Source: JAPPHY01 sp034423135 | GTDB lineage: Bacteria > Chloroflexota > Dehalococcoidia > Lucifugimonadales > UBA2985 | NCBI GenBank assembly: GCA_034423135.1 | Contig: DAOUJC010000004.1 | Span: 62,001-126,000, forward strand | Direction of reading: 5' to 3' | DNA: 64,000 bases | Shown: in pieces, positions 8,620 through 17,096 of the stretch | Numbering within the stretch: the first letter of the stretch is position 1 | Layout of the letters: every line of letters begins with the position of its first letter | Position numbers and translations under genes: made by a program | Notes under the pieces: model-generated | What the model saw: the letters and a program-made list of their open reading frames with translations, nothing else | Told to the model about the DNA's origin: nothing | The model's database searches: none

Positions 8620-9186
8620 TCAGCGTCTCCGTCGTGCCGGCCGGCGCGCCGATCCACCGGCAGTCGTACGCCTGATGTACCACGCCGCGGAAATCAGGAT
8701 GGGCAGCGCGGCGATGACCACCGCCACAACTCCCCAGTTGACGCTGCCGGAGCTCACCTGCACGGGGAACTCGACAACAGTCGAATCCTCGCCCTGGGAA
8801 ATGTCCACCGCGAAGCTCCACTCGCCATCCTGAGGTAGCCTGATGTTCAGGTCGTACCAGTTGAGGGCTGCGGTTGTAGGCTCAGCGTTGACCGGCCCCA
8901 CGGACAGCGAGTCCGGAGCGGGGCCGGTTGCCCGCGCCCACACGGATGCGTCGTTGACCGGAATCAAGTTGTCCGCCGACTCCACCACCACTGACATGTG
9001 CAGGTTGCCCACTCGTGGCGTCGGCGGCGAAACCCTGATCTGCACGCGGTAGGGTCCCTGCGTCGTGTCGAGGATGGACACGGTCTGGCCGTTGGCGCTG
9101 GCCGGCGATACAGGCGCGACGAGCCACGCGGCCATCACGGGCAGTGCGACGAGGAGCGCGAATGCGGCCTTTCTCAAGGGTTGCAA
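8620..9186 (-). CDS. Exported protein with YtkA/FixH-like domain and C-terminal membrane anchor
   Basis: 188 residues. A signal peptide occupies residues 1-31, with likely cleavage after PASA. A beta-rich extracellular domain follows (about 35-145; RVSPPTPRVGNLHMSVVV, LPQDGEWSFAVDIS), resembling the YtkA/FixH-like domains often found beside copper or redox proteins. A membrane helix at about 150-170 and a very basic tail (RRTTAGGSARRPARRRR) fix the C-terminus in the membrane. The copper genes are directly upstream on the same strand, so a role in metal handling or envelope redox is plausible but not shown. Confidence 0.7.
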   Translation of the reverse strand: MQPLRKAAFALLVALPVMAAWLVAPVSPASANGQTVSILDTTQGPYRVQIRVSPPTPRVGNLHMSVVVESADNLIPVNDASVWARATGPAPDSLSVGPVNAEPTTAALNWYDLNIRLPQDGEWSFAVDISQGEDSTVVEFPVQVSSGSVNWGVVAVVIAALPILISAAWYIRRTTAGGSARRPARRRR

Positions 9187-9344
9187 AGAGGCACCTGAGG
9201 GGACGTGGATCGCAGCTTGAGTTGCACGCGCAGTCGCGTATCGTCCGGGCTGGGCGAGGATGGAGCTAGGGGTTGCGTCATGCTGCGCATTTTACATGGG
9301 CGCGGCGCGTCGCCGCAAGGCCGCCGGCGGCGCAGCGGAGCGCG

Positions 9345-9548
9345 CTACATCTCGATGCGCTTTTCGCCGGACAGGTACGCCTCCGGCTCCCGCGAGAAGG
9401 CGACTCGGCAGCCCGGCGCGCAGAAGTAGTAGGTCTGCCCATCGTGGTCGTGCGTGCCACCGCGGGGAGACTTCATGTCCACCTCCATGCTGCACACCGG
9501 GTCGATTGCTGAGTCGCCGCGACCTCTGACCAGTAGAGGTATCCTCAT
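9345..9548 (-). CDS. YHS-domain metal-binding protein
   Basis: 67 residues. DPVCSMEVD near residue 17 and YYFCAPGCRVAFSREPEAYL near residues 41-60 form a complete YHS (TRASH-like) domain with three cysteines, which in this family bind copper or other soft metals. The ATG overlaps the stop codon of the copper ATPase gene by the ATGA arrangement, so translation is probably coupled. In many ATPases this domain is fused; here it is a separate chain and could deliver copper to the pump. Confidence 0.87.
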   Translation of the reverse strand: MRIPLLVRGRGDSAIDPVCSMEVDMKSPRGGTHDHDGQTYYFCAPGCRVAFSREPEAYLSGEKRIEM

Positions 9549-12064
9549 GACGAGACCTCCGGACTTCGATTTCGTGTTCCCCTGTAACGCTGCAGCCTGA
9601 GGGAGTTGCTCACCACGCTGAACGAACTGAGGGCCATGGCCGCCGCGGCCATCATGGGGTTGAGGAAGCCGTGCTCGCCCAGGAGCGGCTGAAGCGCCGC
9701 CGGCACGTCGCCGGTGAAGAAGGGGTAGAGCACTCCCGCCGCCAGCGGAATCAGCGCCGTGTTGTAGAAGAAGGCCCAGAACAGGTTCTGGCGAATCACT
9801 CGCATGGTTGCCCTGCTGAGGTCCAGAGCGCCGGCGATGCCGTGCAGGTCGTCCCGCACCAGGGTGATGTCCGCGGCCTCCATTGCCACGTCCGCGCCTG
9901 CGCCTATGGCGATACCCACGTTGGCCTGAGCCAGCGCGGGGGCGTCGTTGATCCCGTCGCCCACCATTGCCACGGTTGCGTCTGCTTCCTGCAGCTCGCG
10001 AATAGCGCTCGCCTTGCCGCCCGGAAGGACGTCGGCCACCACCCGCTCAATGCCCACGTCCGCGGCGATAGCCTCCGCCGTACGTCGGTTGTCGCCCGTC
10101 AGCATGACCACGTCGAGGCCCATGCCGCGCAGCGTGCGGACGACCTCGGCGGCCTCCGGCCTCGGCGAGTCCGCGACGGCAATGACGCCGATGGCCCGCC
10201 CGTCGAGTGCGACGAACACCGGCGTCCTGCCCATAGCGGATAGGCGTGCTTCCTCCGGCTCAAGGCCGTTCAGGTCGCAGTCCAGCTCACGCATGAGCGC
10301 CAGGTTGCCAAGCGCGACCGACTCGCCGCCCACTGTGGCTCGGATACCGCGACCGGGGATGGCCTGGAAGTCTCGGACCTCTTCGAGGGCGAGGCCGCGC
10401 TTTTCTGCCGCGGCCAGGATCGCGTCGCGCAGCGGGTGCTCGGAGCCGCGCTCCGCGGACGCCGCAAGTGTCAGCAGTCGATCCTCGGACACGCCGGAGA
10501 CCGCGACCTCAGTGACCCTGGGCCTGCCCAGCGTGAGCGTTCCGGTCTTGTCGAGCACCACGGTGTCCACGCGGTGGGCCGTTTCCAGCGATTCGGCGCT
10601 GCGTATGAGTATGCCACGCTCGGCGCCCTTGCCCGTACCCGCCATGATGGCCGTGGGCGTGGCGAGACCCAGCGCACAGGGGCAGGCGATGACCAGCACA
10701 GCGACCATGTTGAGAAGCGCGTAGATGTGCGCGGGCGATGGCCCGGCCAGAAGCCACACGAGGAACGTGGCCAGCGCAATGCCGATCACCACCTGCACGA
10801 ACCAGCCGGAGACCACGTCCGCGAGACGCTGGATCGGCGCCTTGGATCCCTGCGCGTCCTGCACCATGCGGATGATGCCGGCCAGCGCCGTTGCCGCGCC
10901 GACCCTGGTTGCGCGCAGTTGGAAGCTGCCCGTGCCGTTCAGCGTGGCGCCATACACGGGCGAGTCGACCGTCTTCTCGACAGGGACACTCTCGCCTGTG
11001 AGCATGGACTCGTCCACGGAGGATGCGCCCTGCACCACGACGCCGTCGACGGGAAGCCTCTCGCCAGGTCTAACCACCACCACGTCGCCGGGGACCACGT
11101 CTTCCACTGGTACGCTCGCCTCTGCGCCATCGCGCAGTATGGTGGCATGCCTGGGCTGAAGGCCCATCAGCTTGCGTATCGCCTCGGAGGTGCGGCCCTT
11201 CGCACGGGCCTCCAGGTAGCGCCCGAACAGGATGAGCGCGATTATGATTGCCGCCGTATCGAAGTAGACCTTGGCGTCCGCCTGCTCCACGCTGAGCGCG
11301 TCCGGGAAGAGCGTGGCCGCCGCGCTGAACGCGTAAGCTACGCTGGTGCCCACTGCGATGAGGGTGTTCATGTTGGCGGTGCGGTGCTTCAGGCCGCCCC
11401 ATGCGCCGTGGTAGAACTGCCAGCCCGCCCACAGCTGCACAGGTGTGGCCAGCGCCCACAGCGTGTACCAGTTCTGCAGGAATGACGGCACCCACGGGAA
11501 CAGCTCGCGGAAGCTGCCGAGGAAGATGACAAGGCCAAGGGTGGACGCCACGAGCGTCCGTCGCCGCAGCCCGGCGATTTCGCGGGTGCGGGCCAGCCGT
11601 TCCGCGTCGTGGCTCGACTCGTCGCCAGCCACGCCCTCCACGGAGTAGCCTGCGTCGCTCACGGCATAGCGCATGTCAGGCAGCGCGGCCAAGCCCGGCA
11701 GGTACTCAACTTTGGCCTGCTCGGAAGCCAGGTTGACGTTCGCTGAAAGGACGCCCTCCACGTCGCGCAGGGCGTGCTCAACGTGTACCACGCAGGCCGC
11801 GCATGTCATGCCGCCCACGTTGAGCGTGATGATCGCAAGGCCGGTGCGGTATCCGGAGTCGTCCACGGCGCCAATCAGGTCATTGAGCGATGCTTGGCCG
11901 CCGTCGAACTCGACCGTGGCTTCCTCCGAGGCAAGGTTCACGTTGGCCGATACCACGCCTGCGACATCCTTGAGTGCCCCCTCGACGTGGGAGACGCAGG
12001 CGGCGCAGGTCATGCCCTCAACGGGTAGGACTACCCTGCGCAGTTCAGATGTCTTGGCTGTCAT
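9545..12064 (-). CDS. copA: Copper-exporting P1B-type ATPase
   Basis: About 839 residues from ATG 12064, which has GGGAG eight bases upstream; another ATG 36 bases earlier overlaps thiI and lacks a good site. Two N-terminal heavy-metal domains each carry GMTCAACV (within the first 100 residues). Eight membrane helices are expected. The metal site CPC is in VIACPCALGLATPTA, the phosphorylation site is DKTGTLTLGRP, the actuator has TGESVPVEK, and the hinge is GDGINDAPALAQANVG. The set matches Cu(I) export at the inner membrane. No CsoR or CueR regulator is adjacent. Confidence 0.95.
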   Translation of the reverse strand: MTAKTSELRRVVLPVEGMTCAACVSHVEGALKDVAGVVSANVNLASEEATVEFDGGQASLNDLIGAVDDSGYRTGLAIITLNVGGMTCAACVVHVEHALRDVEGVLSANVNLASEQAKVEYLPGLAALPDMRYAVSDAGYSVEGVAGDESSHDAERLARTREIAGLRRRTLVASTLGLVIFLGSFRELFPWVPSFLQNWYTLWALATPVQLWAGWQFYHGAWGGLKHRTANMNTLIAVGTSVAYAFSAAATLFPDALSVEQADAKVYFDTAAIIIALILFGRYLEARAKGRTSEAIRKLMGLQPRHATILRDGAEASVPVEDVVPGDVVVVRPGERLPVDGVVVQGASSVDESMLTGESVPVEKTVDSPVYGATLNGTGSFQLRATRVGAATALAGIIRMVQDAQGSKAPIQRLADVVSGWFVQVVIGIALATFLVWLLAGPSPAHIYALLNMVAVLVIACPCALGLATPTAIMAGTGKGAERGILIRSAESLETAHRVDTVVLDKTGTLTLGRPRVTEVAVSGVSEDRLLTLAASAERGSEHPLRDAILAAAEKRGLALEEVRDFQAIPGRGIRATVGGESVALGNLALMRELDCDLNGLEPEEARLSAMGRTPVFVALDGRAIGVIAVADSPRPEAAEVVRTLRGMGLDVVMLTGDNRRTAEAIAADVGIERVVADVLPGGKASAIRELQEADATVAMVGDGINDAPALAQANVGIAIGAGADVAMEAADITLVRDDLHGIAGALDLSRATMRVIRQNLFWAFFYNTALIPLAAGVLYPFFTGDVPAALQPLLGEHGFLNPMMAAAAMALSSFSVVSNSLRLQRYRGTRNRSPEVSS

Positions 12065-12089
12065 GTCATAGACTCCCGGCGCGCTCGCG

Positions 12090-13355
12090 TTACGTACCAT
12101 TATCCGACTTCGCGCCGATGCTGTCCACGCCGCGCCCGGCGGCCACAGCGGCAGGCCAGGGCGATGCGCCGGACGCCGTGACTATCCGCATCTCTGCTTG
12201 CTCCACAGCCCTCGCGACCAGCGCTGGCACGTCAAGCGCCGATTCCAGCCGCTCGATTTCGGCAGCGTTGGTGCGCGTGGCAGGGTGGCGCGGCGTGAAC
12301 AGGGAGCAGCAGTCCTCGTCCGGCAGAATCGAGATGTGGAAGGTGCCGATTCGCCGCGCCTCGTCGATGATCTCCTGCTTGTCCGTGCCAATGAGCGGGC
12401 TGAGAATGGGAAGCGTCGCTGCGCTGCGCACCGTGGCGAGGTTCTCAAGTGTCTGCGACCCAACCTGGCCGAGGCTCTCGCCGGTCACTAGCGCCGCAAC
12501 TCCGTGCTCCATCGCAATCCTCTCCGCGATGCGGGTCATGAACCTCCGGTACACTACCACGCGGTAGGGCGGAGGCACGGACAGGATGATCTCACGCTGC
12601 ACGTCCGCAAACGGCACCAGGAACAGCGTGGAGCGGAACTGGTGCCGGCTGAGAAGCTCCGCAAGCTCCAACGCCTTCTCCCTGGAGGAGCCGTCGACGA
12701 GGGGGAAGCTGTGGAAGTGCACGAACATCACCTGGCAGCCCCGCTTCATCATGCGCCAGGCCGCCACCGGGGAGTCGATGCCGCCGGACATGAGCGCGGC
12801 GACGCGGCCGCCGGAGCCGACGGGCAGGCCGCCCGGCCCCGGCATCTCGCGCAGGTACACCAGCGTCTCCCGCGGCGTGACCTCCACGAAGATGGTGACG
12901 TCCGGCTCGCGCAGGCTCACGCGCGCACCAGTCAGTCGCTCGACGAAGCCGCCCAGCCTGCTGTTGATCTCCAGCGACGTGAGGGGAAATGCCTTGTCCG
13001 ACCGCTTGGCCGTGATACGGAAGGTGTCAAAGTCCAGCCCGTCTACCTCGCTCAGCAGCGCCGCCTCAATGGCCTCCAGCGAACGGGAGACCTTGCGGCA
13101 TCGGTAGAACTTGACCACTCCGAAGACTCGGCCGATTCGCTCGGCGACCTCCGGCCAGGCCGAGTCCGGCACCGGCGAGACCTCTACGCCGAGGTGCTTG
13201 CGCTCCACGCGCTGGACGGACGTGCCTCGGAGGGCCAGCCTGAGGTTGCGCTCCAGCCGCTGGAAGAAGTGCGGGCGGTTCTTGCCCTTCAGGGCGATCT
13301 CGTGGACCCTGACCATCACGGAGTCCGGCGGGCGTTGTGTGTCGAGAGTGGTCAT
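12090..13355 (-). CDS. thiI: tRNA 4-thiouridine synthetase
   Basis: 421 residues. An N-terminal ferredoxin-like and THUMP domain (residues about 10-170) binds tRNA, followed by the adenylating PP-loop SGGIDSPVAAW near residue 190 and the family motif VTGESLGQVGSQTLENL. There is no C-terminal rhodanese domain, so this is the short form that must receive sulfur from a separate desulfurase. It makes s4U at tRNA position 8 and in some bacteria also serves thiamine synthesis. It is transcribed towards copA, with 25 bases between the thiI stop and the copA start chosen here. Confidence 0.93.
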   Translation of the reverse strand: MTTLDTQRPPDSVMVRVHEIALKGKNRPHFFQRLERNLRLALRGTSVQRVERKHLGVEVSPVPDSAWPEVAERIGRVFGVVKFYRCRKVSRSLEAIEAALLSEVDGLDFDTFRITAKRSDKAFPLTSLEINSRLGGFVERLTGARVSLREPDVTIFVEVTPRETLVYLREMPGPGGLPVGSGGRVAALMSGGIDSPVAAWRMMKRGCQVMFVHFHSFPLVDGSSREKALELAELLSRHQFRSTLFLVPFADVQREIILSVPPPYRVVVYRRFMTRIAERIAMEHGVAALVTGESLGQVGSQTLENLATVRSAATLPILSPLIGTDKQEIIDEARRIGTFHISILPDEDCCSLFTPRHPATRTNAAEIERLESALDVPALVARAVEQAEMRIVTASGASPWPAAVAAGRGVDSIGAKSDNGT

Positions 13356-13435
13356 GTGACGGTTGATGCGGACTGAAGGGCCATGTCCCCGCTACACGGA
13401 GGGCCTTGATTGATTCCAGTTGCGGGCGCTCATTC

Positions 13436-13545
13436 TGCATCACCCCTGCGCAAGCAGGGGGCCAGGGACACCGATATCAGACGAGATGGATTCCCGCTCC
13501 CCGCTTTCGCGGGGACAAGCTTCGCGGGAATGACGAGAGGTGTAC
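13436..13545. repeat. Intergenic inverted-repeat debris, family B
   Basis: The gap between thiI and dapA contains CCCCTGCGCAAGCAGGGG (13443-13460), a self-complementary hairpin. A GGATTCCCGCTCCCCGC / GCGGGGACAAGCTTCGCGGGAATGAC block follows at about 13488-13533, where CCCCGCTTTCGCGGGG forms a second hairpin. Motifs of the type ATTCCCGC...GCGGGAATGAC are common dispersed repeats in bacteria. I see no gene here. Confidence 0.65.
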
Positions 13546-13606
13546 TTCTATTGGCAATATGCCGCAGTTACGCGAGGGTTGCCCCAATTGGGTGAAAAGG
13601 CCTGAG

Positions 13607-14509
13607 CTATGCCCCCGCGGCCACCGGCAGGTCGACCGTGTACGCCTCCATCATGGCACGGAGCTGCTGCGCCGTACGCTCGTCCGGCGGCGTGAGCGGC
13701 AGCCTTGGTGAGCCCACGTCGAACCCTGCTTCGCACAGTCCGAACTTCACCGGTATGGGGTTGGACACGATGAACAGCCCCTTGAAGATGGGGGTGAGCC
13801 TGAGGTGCTCCGCCGCGGCCTCCGCCGTCTTTCCCTCCACCGTCGCGTCCATCATGCACTTGATCTGGCGGCCCACCAGATGCGACGCCACGCTCACCAC
13901 GCCGAATCCGCCCATCGCCATGATGCCGAACGTGTCGCTGTCGTTGCCGCTCCAGACGCGGAAGCCGTCCGGTGCGCCGGCCAGGATGCGCGCGATCTGG
14001 TCGAAGTCGCCGCTGGCCTCCTTGACGCCTGCGATGTTGTCGATCTCCGCCAGGCGCAGCGTAGTCTCCCACGAGAGGCTCGTTATCGTGCGGCTGGGCA
14101 CGTTGTAGAGGATGCAAGGAAGGCTTGTGCTCTCAGCTATTGCTCGAAAGTGGAGGTACAGGCCCTCCTGGGTTGGCTTGTTGTAGTAGGGCACCACCAG
14201 CAGCGCGGCGTCCGCGCCCGCCTTTTCCGCCTCGCGGGTGAGCTCGATGCTCTCGGCGGTGCTGTAGTTGCCGGTTCCTGCCACGACGGCGCCGCGGTCG
14301 CCGAGCTCCGACTTGACCTCGCGGAACAGGCGGAGCTTCTCTTCAGTGGTTAGTGTGGGCGATTCTCCGGTGGTACCGGATACCACCAGCCCGTCGCTTC
14401 CCGAGTCCAGCAGGGCGGAGGCCAGCCTCCTGGCCTGGGCGAAGTCCACGTCGCCCTGCGCGTCGAAGGGTGTCACCATTGCCGTGATGAGCCTGCCGAC
14501 GTTGACCAT
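13607..14509 (-). CDS. dapA: 4-hydroxy-tetrahydrodipicolinate synthase
   Basis: 300 residues from ATG 14509, with AGGAGG eight bases upstream; the longer frame has no family match at its N-terminus. It condenses pyruvate with aspartate semialdehyde in lysine and diaminopimelate synthesis. The TIM barrel shows GTTGESPTLTTEEK near residue 43, the proton-relay Tyr in YNVPSRT and the Schiff-base Lys in GVKEASGDFDQI. Five bases separate it from asd, which makes its substrate, so the two form an operon. Confidence 0.95.
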   Translation of the reverse strand: MVNVGRLITAMVTPFDAQGDVDFAQARRLASALLDSGSDGLVVSGTTGESPTLTTEEKLRLFREVKSELGDRGAVVAGTGNYSTAESIELTREAEKAGADAALLVVPYYNKPTQEGLYLHFRAIAESTSLPCILYNVPSRTITSLSWETTLRLAEIDNIAGVKEASGDFDQIARILAGAPDGFRVWSGNDSDTFGIMAMGGFGVVSVASHLVGRQIKCMMDATVEGKTAEAAAEHLRLTPIFKGLFIVSNPIPVKFGLCEAGFDVGSPRLPLTPPDERTAQQLRAMMEAYTVDLPVAAGA

Positions 14510-14514
14510 GATAC

Positions 14515-15546
14515 CTACCTCCTGACGGATGGGGATAAGGCCTCTTCCTTCACCACCACTTCGGCTATCTGTACGGCGTTCAGAGCGGCGCCCTTCCGCA
14601 GGTTGTCGGCCACGATCCACATGGCCAAGCCGCTGGGATGGGACACGTCCTCCCTGATGCGGCCGACGAAGACGTCGTCGGTGCCCTCCGCGTAGAGGGG
14701 CAGCGGGTAGCGCTGCGAGCTTGGGTCGTCCTGCACGGCGACGCCGGGCGCGCCGGCCAGTATCTCGCGTGCCTCGCCTGCGGACATGGGGCGGCTAAGC
14801 TCCACGTTGACGGACTCGCCGTGGCTCACGTACACCGGAACGCGCACGCAGGTGGCGCACACCGGCATGTCCTGCTCGTGCATGATCTTGCGCGTCTCCT
14901 GGACCATCTTCCACTCCTCGGTGGTGTAGTCGTTGTCCAGGAAGCTCTCGACGAACGGCAGTGCGTTGAAGGCGATGGGGTGCGGGTATGCCTGCGGTGC
15001 AACCTCGCCGTCGCCCTTCACCGCGTGGTCGATCTGCCCGCGCAGCTCGTCGACGGCGGCGCTGCCTGTGCCCGACACGGCCTGATACGTGGAGACGATG
15101 ATGCGCTGAATGGAGTTCACCCTGTGTATCGGGTTGAGCGCAACCACCATCTGAATGGTGGAGCAGTTGGGGTTTGCGATGATGCCGCGGTGCTCCTGCA
15201 CGTCTTCCGGGTTGACCTCAGGCACAACCAACGGGACCTGCGGGTCCATGCGGAAGGCGGAGCTGTTGTCGATGACGACTGCGCCGGCGCGGGCGGCCGC
15301 GGGGGAGAAGCGGCGGCTGATGTCGCCGCCGGCGGAGAACAGCGCAATGTCGATGCCCTCGAAAGAGTCCTCGGTGGTCTCCTCCACCTCAAGCTCTTGA
15401 CCCATGAACGTGAGACGCTTACCGGCGGAGCGGTCAGAAGCGAACAGCTTCAGGGAGTCGATTGGGAATGCCCTCTGCTCAAGCACCCGCAGGAACTCGC
15501 CTCCAACCAGTCCGGTAGCGCCGACAATTGCAACACGAAAGCCCAT
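14515..15546 (-). CDS. asd: Aspartate-semialdehyde dehydrogenase
   Basis: 343 residues. It reduces aspartyl phosphate to aspartate semialdehyde with NADPH. The N-terminal nucleotide motif is VGATGLVGGEFLRVLE, and the catalytic cysteine lies in NPNCSTIQ near residue 129. The catalytic His-containing region follows in the C-terminal third (RVPVYVSHGESVNVE). Length and motifs fit the standard bacterial enzyme. It is the first gene of an asd-dapA operon. Confidence 0.95.
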   Translation of the reverse strand: MGFRVAIVGATGLVGGEFLRVLEQRAFPIDSLKLFASDRSAGKRLTFMGQELEVEETTEDSFEGIDIALFSAGGDISRRFSPAAARAGAVVIDNSSAFRMDPQVPLVVPEVNPEDVQEHRGIIANPNCSTIQMVVALNPIHRVNSIQRIIVSTYQAVSGTGSAAVDELRGQIDHAVKGDGEVAPQAYPHPIAFNALPFVESFLDNDYTTEEWKMVQETRKIMHEQDMPVCATCVRVPVYVSHGESVNVELSRPMSAGEAREILAGAPGVAVQDDPSSQRYPLPLYAEGTDDVFVGRIREDVSHPSGLAMWIVADNLRKGAALNAVQIAEVVVKEEALSPSVRR

Positions 15547-15882
15547 GTCTCCACCTGAGATGAAAGATTAGCATCCCCAATACTATACGCACTGAGGCGG
15601 AATGACAAGAGCGAAGCTCCACCATTCAGTCCTGCGTAAGCACGGAATGGATGATGGGATGACCGCGCATACGAGCGTTCGTCCACTCATTTCCTGAGAC
15701 AGCCTCACCTACATTGGGTACAGTGCAAGCCAGGAGTGAGTAGGAGGGAGCCGCGTACCTCGGCTTGAAGCCGCTGCCATGAAAGCACTACAATCGTGCG
15801 GGCGTACACGTCCCACTAAGGATTCCTGCTCTGCGGCAAGTATTTCTCCCCGCAACAGTGAGATCAAGGGCTAAAGGAGCTC
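15547..15882. other. 336-base gap before the sterol methyltransferase gene; no gene seen
   Basis: No convincing open frame or RNA gene. AATGACAAGAGCGAAGC near 15601 resembles an end of a dispersed repeat. CACTCATTTCCTGAGACAGCCTCACC-like sequence near 15686-15711 looks like a decayed family A repeat. AAAGGAGC before the ATG at 15883 is the ribosome-binding site of the next gene. Confidence 0.5.
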
Positions 15883-16920
15883 ATGCAACTCCGCAAACTG
15901 CGCAGAGGGCTGATCGAAGCATATCGAGGATCGGACGTGGCAGGTCGCGCACAACGCTTCGATGGATGGATCGACAGAGCGTCCGCGGGCGATGCCTCTG
16001 CGACGGGATATGACCACGCCGAGACCGTCACGGAATACTACGACCTCTGCGGCGAGTTTATGGTGTTTGGCTGGAGTGAGTCCCTGCACTTCGCGCCGCT
16101 ATCGCCGAAGGAGAGCCTGGAAGAGTCCCAGGTCCGCCATCAGCGACTGATGATCTCCAAGCTGAAGCTATGCGAAGGCATGTCGGTAGTCGACATCGGT
16201 TGCGGGATCGGCGGGCCGATGCGCCGCGTCGTCCGCGAGGCAGGCGTCAGGGTCGCCGGGGTCAACAGCAGCAGGATTCAGCTTGCCAGGGCCAGGTCGC
16301 TGAACGCTGAGGCGGGGCTTGACCACATGGTCGATTACTTCGCGGGCAGCTTCATGGACATGAGCGCTTTTGTGGACGATACGTTTGACCGGGGATACGC
16401 TATCGAGTCAACCTGCCATGCGCCGGACAAGGAGGGTGCGTTCGCCGAGATATACCGCGTGCTGAAGCCCGGTGCTCTCCTCTGGGGGCAGGAGATGTGT
16501 TTGACGGACAGGTTCGATCCCGACGACGATCGGCACCTCGCGATCAAGCGTGAGCTGATGCACGGCATCGCGCTGAAGGACATCGCGACAACTCACGAGG
16601 TGGACCGGACGCTCGAACGGGTGGGATTCGAGGTCATAGAGGGGATGGACCGGGCCGTTGGGAAGGACGATTCGATCACGCCGTGGTATCAGCCTATGGA
16701 GACCCTCAACAGAACACTAGGCAACGCCGTGTTCAGGAATTCACTGGGCCGTAGGGTGTTGATCTGGGGAACCAAGTTGGCTGAGGGTGTGGGCGTGTTC
16801 CCGAAGGGCTCGGCGGAGGTTGTCAAGCTGCTGCATCGGACGGCAAACGCCTATGTGGCGGGAGGCAAGACGGGAATCTTCACGCCATTGTACTGCTTCC
16901 TGGCTCGCAAGCCCCTTTAG
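15883..16920 (+). CDS. Sterol C-24 methyltransferase homologue (Erg6/SMT type)
   Basis: 345 residues, the length of eukaryotic sterol methyltransferases. It shows, in order: the sterol-binding motif YYDLCGEFMVFGW (residues 52-64) with SLHFAP (67-72); the class I S-adenosylmethionine motif VVDIGCGIGGPMR (102-114); the hallmark YAIESTCHAPDKEG (172-185) with IYRVLKPG (190-197); the LTDRFDP region (207-213); and a complete C-terminal sterol methyltransferase domain (PWYQP near 267, LGRR, PKGSAEVVKLL, then VAGGKTGIFTPLYCFLARKPL ending the protein). These match yeast Erg6 motif by motif, recalled from memory. The expected reaction is S-adenosylmethionine-dependent methylation of a sterol side chain. 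No other sterol gene lies nearby, and the gene is on the opposite strand to the dap genes around it. A general class I methyltransferase is the alternative, but would not have the C-terminal match. Confidence 0.85.
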   Translation: MQLRKLRRGLIEAYRGSDVAGRAQRFDGWIDRASAGDASATGYDHAETVTEYYDLCGEFMVFGWSESLHFAPLSPKESLEESQVRHQRLMISKLKLCEGMSVVDIGCGIGGPMRRVVREAGVRVAGVNSSRIQLARARSLNAEAGLDHMVDYFAGSFMDMSAFVDDTFDRGYAIESTCHAPDKEGAFAEIYRVLKPGALLWGQEMCLTDRFDPDDDRHLAIKRELMHGIALKDIATTHEVDRTLERVGFEVIEGMDRAVGKDDSITPWYQPMETLNRTLGNAVFRNSLGRRVLIWGTKLAEGVGVFPKGSAEVVKLLHRTANAYVAGGKTGIFTPLYCFLARKPL

Positions 16921-16939
16921 GCGTCTCCCCGGGCGCGCC

Positions 16940-17092
16940 TGGATCGCGTCTTTCGTCGCAATGACGGCTAGGGTGTGGTGGTGTCATTTCGAGCGAGGCG
17001 AAGCCGAGCCGAGAAATCCAGGACCTGCGGCAGTTCATGCCACTCTACTGGCGTGAAACCGCGAAATGCTCCGCTCGAAACGACAGTGAAGG
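16940..17092. repeat. Intergenic repeat debris, family C
   Basis: Between the sterol methyltransferase gene and dapB, GTCATTTCGAGCGAGGCG (about 16983) and CGAAATGCTCCGCTCGAAA (about 17061) form an imperfect inverted pair about 65 bases apart, with CCGAGAAATCC between them. CTTTCGTCGCAATGACGG lies just upstream. GTCATTTCGAGCG...GAGAAATC is a familiar kind of non-coding dispersed repeat. No gene is seen. Confidence 0.6.
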
Positions 17093-17096
17093 CCGC

